Part shown: piece after piece, positions 6,135 through 9,818 of the stretch
Layout: each line of letters begins with the position of its first letter
How positions within the stretch are numbered: position 1 is the stretch's first letter
DNA from: Promethearchaeia archaeon
GTDB lineage: Archaea; Asgardarchaeota; Lokiarchaeia; Sigyniarchaeales; SOKP01
Assembly: GCA_029856445.1 (NCBI GenBank)
Contig: JAHQWY010000113.1
Location: 1-9,818, forward strand
DNA: 9,818 nt
Direction of reading: 5' to 3'
Position numbers and translations under genes: made by a program
The notes under the pieces: generated by a model
The model's database searches: none
Told to the model about the DNA's origin: nothing
The model's input: only the letters and a program-made list of their open reading frames with translations

Positions 6135-7097
6135 TCATAAATAATTATCCATTAATTTAATAACTTCTTCATAAGTCGTATCTGGCATAGGTCCAAAATG
6201 TTCTACTTTTTTTGCTCCAACAATATTTGCAAATCTGGCGGATTTCTTCAAATCCCATCCAGCTAAATAGCCTACAATGAAAGCACCACCAAATGAGTCT
6301 CCAGCTCCAGTTGGATCAATCTCATTAACTTTGAATCCCTCTATATTAGCACCATTTGGATTATCTTTGGTAAAAATTGTACATCCTCTTTTCCCTTGTT
6401 TTAATACTATTACTTTAGGACCAAAAGTTAGCAATTTCTGACAGGCTTCAATTGAATCATTCATTCCTGCTAGCATTTCAGCTTCTTCTCCACTTGGAAA
6501 TAAAATTTCTGTCATTTCTAAAACAGGTTTACAAATTTTTAGTATGAGCTCAAAATCAAGTAGTTCTGGTCTCAAATTTGGGTCAAATGAAATTATTACG
6601 TTTGGATTTTTTTCTTTAGCTTTTCTTATCGCCTTATAACATGCTTCACGCGAATTTTCACTTATTGAAAGAGCACTTCCCATAATATGTAGGCATTTTA
6701 TATCTTCAAAATAGTAATCATTAATATCTGAAGGTGTTGTTTCTCCAGCCGCTCCCACAGCGAATATAAATTTGCGAGAGCCATCTGAATTATATTGATT
6801 AAAAGCGATCCCTGTAGTCTCATTATCTGAAATTCTAATTTGGGATACATCAACTCCATCTTTTTGTAATTTTTCAATTATACTAATCCCAAATTCATCA
6901 TTCCCCACAACGCCAATAAAACCTGAAGTTAAATTAAATACTTTCCCCATACGAGTTGCTGAGCTAATAAAAATAGCGGGAGCCCCACTTGGGAAAGGTC
7001 CTTTATATGTAGCACCAACAACCTTATGTGGTGTATCTAATTCTGTTCGCATAATTTCAACTAATAGTTCTCCAAGTGAAATTATATCTGGAGTCAT
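6135..7097 (-). CDS. PfkB-family (ribokinase-like) sugar kinase, tagatose kinase-like
   Basis: PfkB kinases transfer phosphate from ATP to a sugar hydroxyl in the cytoplasm. This 320-aa protein has the usual length and landmarks. The N-terminal strand is ISLGELLVEIM (5-15). The sugar-binding PFPSGAPAIFI lies at 34-44, GVVGNDEFG at 62-70, FDPNLRPEL at 171-179, and the PfkB signature DPTGAGDSFGGAF at 261-273 with catalytic Asp267. The ending KKVEHFGPMPDT (296-307) also fits. The combination of GELLVEIM, GPFPSGAPAIF and a GPMP-type ending recalls bacterial proteins annotated as tagatose kinase; 2-keto-3-deoxygluconate or fructose are other possible substrates, so no symbol is given. ATG at 7097 is preceded by GAGG 12 bases upstream, a long spacing. 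A TATA-like AATATATTAA at 7141-7150 would place the mRNA start near 7120. It is flanked by gaps of 514 and 180 bases and looks monocistronic, with no sugar-pathway neighbours in the window. Confidence 0.92.
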   Translation of the reverse strand: MTPDIISLGELLVEIMRTELDTPHKVVGATYKGPFPSGAPAIFISSATRMGKVFNLTSGFIGVVGNDEFGISIIEKLQKDGVDVSQIRISDNETTGIAFNQYNSDGSRKFIFAVGAAGETTPSDINDYYFEDIKCLHIMGSALSISENSREACYKAIRKAKEKNPNVIISFDPNLRPELLDFELILKICKPVLEMTEILFPSGEEAEMLAGMNDSIEACQKLLTFGPKVIVLKQGKRGCTIFTKDNPNGANIEGFKVNEIDPTGAGDSFGGAFIVGYLAGWDLKKSARFANIVGAKKVEHFGPMPDTTYEEVIKLMDNYL

Positions 7098-7140
7098 CTG
7101 TATACCAATCCTCTTATGAAGTTTTTTCTTATTTTATTAT

Positions 7141-7150
7141 TTAATATATT
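7141..7150 (-). promoter_or_regulatory. Possible TATA box for the sugar kinase gene
   Basis: AATATATTAA on the minus strand, centred about 48 bases before the ATG at 7097. This would give a leader of about 23 bases that includes the GAGG at 7110-7113. The surrounding 180-base gap is very AT-rich, so confidence is limited. A pyrimidine-rich minus-strand stretch at about 7204-7226 may end transcription of the upstream operon. Confidence 0.3.
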
Positions 7151-7277
7151 GAATTTTAAATAAAATTAGGTATCCAGATTATGATTAAGTAATAGAAAAT
7201 TTGAAGGATAAAAAGGATTAAGATAGATTAATTTTATTTTATAAGAATTCTAATTGAATAGAATGAGATTTTATACA

Positions 7278-8198
7278 CTACTTTACAAATCTTTGACGAA
7301 ACGAATCAATTGTATTTGATATTTCGTTTAAATGAATTTTTAATTCTTTAGGATTTGTTTGCTTTAATTTATCTATATTTCCTATGACTTCTTTAAGTTC
7401 TTCAATCCATAGATTCATTAATATTTCTCGTTCTTTATTTTTACATGCTAATTTAATCTCATCGTTAATCCATTCTTTAGCACTTTCGAAAATTTGTTTT
7501 TTAAGTACATCTATGCTTATTTTGACTAGATCTTGTTGACTTTTAAGATCTTCTAGTTCTGGTTTAAGGTTGTTTTTGAATTCAATACTATCTTCCTCAA
7601 ATTTCTTTAGCATATCTCTAAGTATTTCTTCTTTTGTATCAAATTCCTCTTTTATTTTCTGGAATTTTAGAGAAAAATCATCATTTACTGCTTTTATACT
7701 ATTAATAATGATTTTTATTTTATCCTCTACATTCAGGATTTGATCATTAAGATTCTTATCAAGTTTGGTTGAAGTATTTGCCAATTCTTCTTTTAAATTT
7801 TTATTATTTCCTTCTATTTTAGTATTGAGATTATCATATTTATCTACTAACTCTTGATCAAAAATATTAGTAATGTCTTCTATTTTTTTATTGATAACAT
7901 TAATTTGATTATCTAAGTTTTTCTCAAGTCTGTTGATTTTATCACTTGAAGCTTGCTCTAGTTTGTTAATTTGGTTAGTAATATTTTGATCAAATTTATT
8001 GATATCATTCTCGATTTTCTGTTCTATTTTCTTCAATTGGTCAGTTAATCTCTTCTCAGATTTATTCACAAGATCAAGAGTATTTTGGTTAAGCGTTTTT
8101 ATCTGTTGATTCAGTTTTTGATCAATTTTTTTTATTTGATCTTTTAAAATCTGGAAATCCTTTGTTGTTATGTCTTCAGGATTGGAAACTTTTATCAC
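7278..8198 (-). CDS. Hendecad (11-residue) repeat helical protein, partner of the GTPase gene
   Basis: No family is recognised. Residues 22-186 of this 306-aa protein align as about 15 consecutive 11-residue units without insertions. Examples are IKKIDQKLNQQ, LKKIEQKIEND, INKFDQNITNQ and INRLEKNLDNQ. Hydrophobic residues recur at positions 1, 4 and 8, Lys/Asn at 2-3, Asp/Glu/Asn at 5 and Asp/Asn near 10. A 3-4-4 hydrophobic spacing is the hendecad pattern, known from right-handed coiled coils and from some amphipathic helices that lie on membranes. Residues 187-306 remain helical but less regular, with Trp at 243 and 264. There are no membrane spans, no signal peptide and a single Cys (252). 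The start is GTG at 8198, forced by an in-frame TAG just upstream and no nearby ATG; the GTG sits inside AGGTGATA. Ten bases separate it from the GTPase stop, so co-translation and a shared role (effector, scaffold or regulator) are likely but inferred. Confidence 0.88.
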   Translation of the reverse strand: MIKVSNPEDITTKDFQILKDQIKKIDQKLNQQIKTLNQNTLDLVNKSEKRLTDQLKKIEQKIENDINKFDQNITNQINKLEQASSDKINRLEKNLDNQINVINKKIEDITNIFDQELVDKYDNLNTKIEGNNKNLKEELANTSTKLDKNLNDQILNVEDKIKIIINSIKAVNDDFSLKFQKIKEEFDTKEEILRDMLKKFEEDSIEFKNNLKPELEDLKSQQDLVKISIDVLKKQIFESAKEWINDEIKLACKNKEREILMNLWIEELKEVIGNIDKLKQTNPKELKIHLNEISNTIDSFRQRFVK

Positions 8199-8208
8199 CT
8201 ATTTTTTA

Positions 8209-9246
8209 TTAAATATTATATATTTTATTTTGATGATTTGTATCTTGAATCTCGGCTTCTTGAATTTCATTTTTGAGTTGGGAGCGAATTATCATTAATT
8301 CGTTCTCCTCTCTATTCAATTTTTGGATTAAATCAAGATTTTGCTCAAAATTCTTTATTGATGTCTTTAATAGATTTTTTAAGTTATCAATCACATCACT
8401 AGTTGATTTTATACTCAATTTTTTAATGTGAGTTAAAGTTTTATCTAATTCAGATAAATCTATTAAAAATTGATCGTGAATATTGTCTTTCTGCTGTCCA
8501 ACTTTAAGTAATTCTTGTTGAATAAATTCGTGATACTTTAAATCACTTTTATCTTTTTCAAGAGAACCTTCTGCTTTAGTTTTAGGTATTGATTTAAGCT
8601 TTTCCAAAACTGAATCAATAGATTTTAAATTTATTATATTACTCTTTAAAGCCTTTTCATCTTTCCCTATTGATTTTAAAAACAGATTGGCAGAATCTTC
8701 CTCAATAAGATCAGGAGCTAATAATTCTGCTCTCTGTAGATATCTATAGATTAATTGTTCAAAAGATTCTCTGATATTTACACCAGTTTTAGCAGATATT
8801 AACATAAACTGATCTCTATCATTAAAATATTCTTGGAGGGTATCTTTAATCCCTTTATCTACAGCAAATAAATCCAATTTATTTCCTACAAAGATAGATA
8901 TACATTCTTCCGAGGAATTACTCATTTTTTCCTCAAATTCTTTTTTAAGATTCTTTAATGTGTTTTTTGGTTTAGTTAAATCAAAGACTAAAAGAGCTAA
9001 ATCTGTATTAGCATAATAGGCGGGATTATAGGGATTGAAGGATTTCTGTCCCCCCACATCCCAAATAGTCAATCTAATTATTTTTGATATTTCTTTTACA
9101 ATATATTCTTTTCTAAACGTAACACTTCCAATTGTTGGCATATATCTCTCAGAAATTTCTTCCCCAACAAATGTATTTATTATCGATGATTTTCCTACTT
9201 CTCCTTCTCCAAGAACTATTAGCTTAAGGTTAATGGTGTCATCCAA
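8209..9246 (-). CDS. Ras-superfamily small GTPase with C-terminal helical extension
   Basis: This is a GTP-dependent molecular switch of the Ras/Rab/Arf superfamily. The G domain spans residues ~5-172: G1 P-loop GEGEVGKSS (13-21), switch I Thr38 (MPTIGS), G3 WDVGGQ (62-67) with the catalytic-Gln equivalent Q67, G4 NKLD (122-125) and G5 SAK (151-153). WDVGGQ is the Arf-like form of G3, while the rest reads more like Ras/Rab. All catalytic positions are present. Residues ~175-345 add a long polar, mainly helical tail with coiled-coil character (about 240-332), unusual for small GTPases, which typically end near 180-200. There is no C-terminal Cys or prenylation motif and no N-terminal Gly, so membrane attachment would need a partner or the tail. 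The start is TTG at 9246: AGGTG lies 9 bases upstream, and an in-frame TAA is two codons before it. It heads an operon with the hendecad-repeat gene. Expanded GTPase families are typical of Asgard archaea. Confidence 0.95.
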   Translation of the reverse strand: MDDTINLKLIVLGEGEVGKSSIINTFVGEEISERYMPTIGSVTFRKEYIVKEISKIIRLTIWDVGGQKSFNPYNPAYYANTDLALLVFDLTKPKNTLKNLKKEFEEKMSNSSEECISIFVGNKLDLFAVDKGIKDTLQEYFNDRDQFMLISAKTGVNIRESFEQLIYRYLQRAELLAPDLIEEDSANLFLKSIGKDEKALKSNIINLKSIDSVLEKLKSIPKTKAEGSLEKDKSDLKYHEFIQQELLKVGQQKDNIHDQFLIDLSELDKTLTHIKKLSIKSTSDVIDNLKNLLKTSIKNFEQNLDLIQKLNREENELMIIRSQLKNEIQEAEIQDTNHQNKIYNI

Positions 9247-9255
9247 TTGTTATAA

Positions 9256-9260
9256 CACCT
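9256..9260 (-). promoter_or_regulatory. Shine-Dalgarno deciding the TTG start of the GTPase
   Basis: AGGTG on the minus strand is complementary to the CACCT near the 3' end of archaeal 16S rRNA and sits 9 bases before the TTG at 9246. With the in-frame TAA just upstream, it supports the non-ATG start. An ATG overlapping the next codons is in another frame. Confidence 0.6.
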
Positions 9261-9269
9261 AGATTAATT

Positions 9270-9283
9270 ATAGATATATCTAT
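9270..9283. promoter_or_regulatory. 14-bp perfect palindrome upstream of the GTPase operon
   Basis: ATAGATATATCTAT reads the same on both strands and lies 23-37 bases before the GTPase start, just upstream of its Shine-Dalgarno. That is where a repressor operator overlapping the transcription start would sit. It could also act as, or overlap, a TATA element. Farther up is ATTAAATTCAATTTAAT (9315-9331), a palindrome around a central C. AT-rich palindromes arise easily by chance. Confidence 0.35.
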
Positions 9284-9426
9284 GTAAAAAATTTGAAAAG
9301 TGTCCCAATCGATTATTAAATTCAATTTAATTCTTAAAAACAAAATAGATTACATATATTTATATTTATTTAGCTAATCTATAGAGTTGAATAATAAATC
9401 CTTTAGAAATTGGATTTAACATTGCT

Positions 9427-9576
9427 ATGAAATTTAAATTTTTAGAAATGTTAAAAATAGACCAAAGAAACCGATTTCATATAATCTTCAACTGTTTCTT
9501 AAATATCATTAAATACTTATATTATTCTTTTTCTTATTCTATAATATTTTATATAAAATTTCTAATGCAAACATGA
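9427..9576 (+). CDS. Candidate small ORF, 49 aa, overlapping the next start by ATGA (uncertain)
   Basis: ATG at 9427 opens 49 codons ending in TGA at 9574-9576, so the stop overlaps the ATG of the following gene (9573) in the four bases ATGA, the classic form of translational coupling. The product begins MKFKFLEMLKIDQRNRF, basic and polar. It continues with a long Phe/Ile/Tyr/Leu-rich stretch (18-47) that could be one membrane span, giving a short N-in membrane peptide. A TATA-like stretch at 9353-9373 would start an mRNA near 9388. No good Shine-Dalgarno is seen. Chance is a serious alternative: AT-rich frames naturally encode such residues. If real, it would form a two-gene operon with the Cys-pair protein. 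Confidence 0.3.
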   Translation: MKFKFLEMLKIDQRNRFHIIFNCFLNIIKYLYYSFSYSIIFYIKFLMQT

Positions 9577-9812
9577 ATACAAAAAAAAAAATCAAATTAA
9601 TTTCTGAAATTTTGGATAGATATGATGATGGTGTTTGTTTTTACTGTGGTAGCACCCTAAATGGTGCTATGGAAGATGAAGATTTTGATGACGGTTATCC
9701 TGATGATTGGTGCCCTGATTGCTGTAAAAGTATTGACCCTAACGATGATTGGGAAGAAGCATGCCTTCTTGCGATTGATAAAGTTATCCATGATGAAAAA
9801 TTTGAACCATAG
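9573..9812 (+). CDS. Small acidic protein with two CxxC metal-binding pairs
   Basis: The 79-aa protein has a basic N-terminal helix (NTKKKIKLISEIL), then CFYCG (C22, C25), an acidic linker, WCPDCC (C47, C50, C51), and a final helix (WEEACLLAIDKVI). About 22 of 79 residues are Asp or Glu. The two Cys pairs most likely bind one zinc or iron. The linker and second knuckle, GYPDDWCPDC, recall rubredoxin (PxxW then CPxC), but only 21 residues separate the pairs, Trp directly precedes Cys, and the usual Gly after the second pair is Cys. A zinc-ribbon-like protein is therefore equally likely. Start ATG at 9573 is followed closely by an A11 run (9581-9591), a slippage risk. A TATA-like stretch near 9509-9523 gives a short leader; another at 9548-9558 is slightly too close. 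G+C is higher than in the surrounding spacer. The function is unknown. Confidence 0.75.
   Translation: MNTKKKIKLISEILDRYDDGVCFYCGSTLNGAMEDEDFDDGYPDDWCPDCCKSIDPNDDWEEACLLAIDKVIHDEKFEP
9650..9669 (+). repeat. 7-bp inverted repeat within the Cys-pair gene
   Basis: TAGCACC (9650-9656) and GGTGCTA (9663-9669) form a perfect stem with a 6-base loop, unusually GC-rich for this window. It encodes the turn after the first Cys pair. It may be a small mRNA hairpin or simple coincidence. Confidence 0.35.
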
Positions 9813-9818
9813 TTATTG

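Larger units (their letters stand above)
9247..9572. other. 326-base divergent intergenic region
   Basis: This gap separates the minus-strand GTPase operon from the plus-strand Cys-pair gene. It holds the GTPase Shine-Dalgarno, two palindromes (9270-9283 and 9315-9331), a strong TATA-like stretch on the plus strand at about 9353-9373, a candidate 49-codon ORF (9427-9576), and further TATA-like stretches near 9497-9523 and 9548-9558. I saw no RNA gene or mobile element in it. Confidence 0.7.

Noticed and set aside
7278..8198. Hendecad repeat protein as an SMC, prefoldin or apolipoprotein homologue
   Set aside because: Only the helical periodicity is shared; there are no head domains or family motifs, so a homology claim is not supported.
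9035..9262. 75-codon plus-strand frame over the GTPase G1-G3 region
   Set aside because: Antisense to diagnostic GTPase motifs; no independent evidence.
1..9818. CRISPR array, tRNA/rRNA genes, insertion sequences
   Set aside because: Reading both strands showed no regularly spaced direct repeats, no recognisable tRNA cloverleaf or rRNA segment, and no transposase or terminal repeats with target duplication.

Overview
The window is AT-rich (often 20-30% G+C). Its starts are preceded by archaeal TATA boxes, sometimes at leaderless spacing, or by an AGGTG Shine-Dalgarno. It carries a Ras-superfamily GTPase with a coiled-coil tail, large coiled-coil proteins, a sirtuin with a SIRT6/7-like core and an APC permease. 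Together these point to an Asgard (Lokiarchaeia-like) archaeon. This is an inference from gene content; no rRNA or other taxonomic marker is present.

Layout, left to right. 17-787 (-): Sir2-family deacylase, clearly more GC-rich than its surroundings. 939-1415 (+): unrecognised 158-aa protein, converging on and overlapping the tail of a PHP phosphoesterase (1375-2142, -). 2184-4046 (-): 620-aa APC permease. 4115-5620 (-): 501-aa coiled-coil protein ending in a two-helix membrane hairpin. 5621-6134: 514-base gap with a possible 56-codon ORF and an inverted repeat. 6135-7097 (-): PfkB sugar kinase resembling tagatose kinases. 7278-8198 and 8209-9246 (-): an operon in which the GTPase is followed after 10 bases by a protein of about 15 consecutive 11-residue repeats. 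9247-9572: divergent gap with a 14-bp palindrome and a possible 49-codon ORF. 9573-9812 (+): small acidic protein with two metal-binding Cys pairs.

How the genes may work together. The clearest functional unit is the GTPase plus hendecad-repeat operon. It looks like a molecular switch made together with a long rod or membrane-surface helix that could be its effector or scaffold. The membrane-anchored coiled-coil protein nearby has the architecture of a tether, but nothing in the sequence ties it to the GTPase except distance and general type. The coiled-coil, APC and PHP genes run in the same direction with gaps of 68 and 41 bases and may be co-transcribed. The sugar kinase and sirtuin look like separate housekeeping or metabolic genes.

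The most interesting points are the GTPase/hendecad pair, the regular 11-mer architecture, the tether-like coiled-coil protein, the sirtuin, and two short ORFs, one joined by an ATGA stop/start overlap to the Cys-pair gene.
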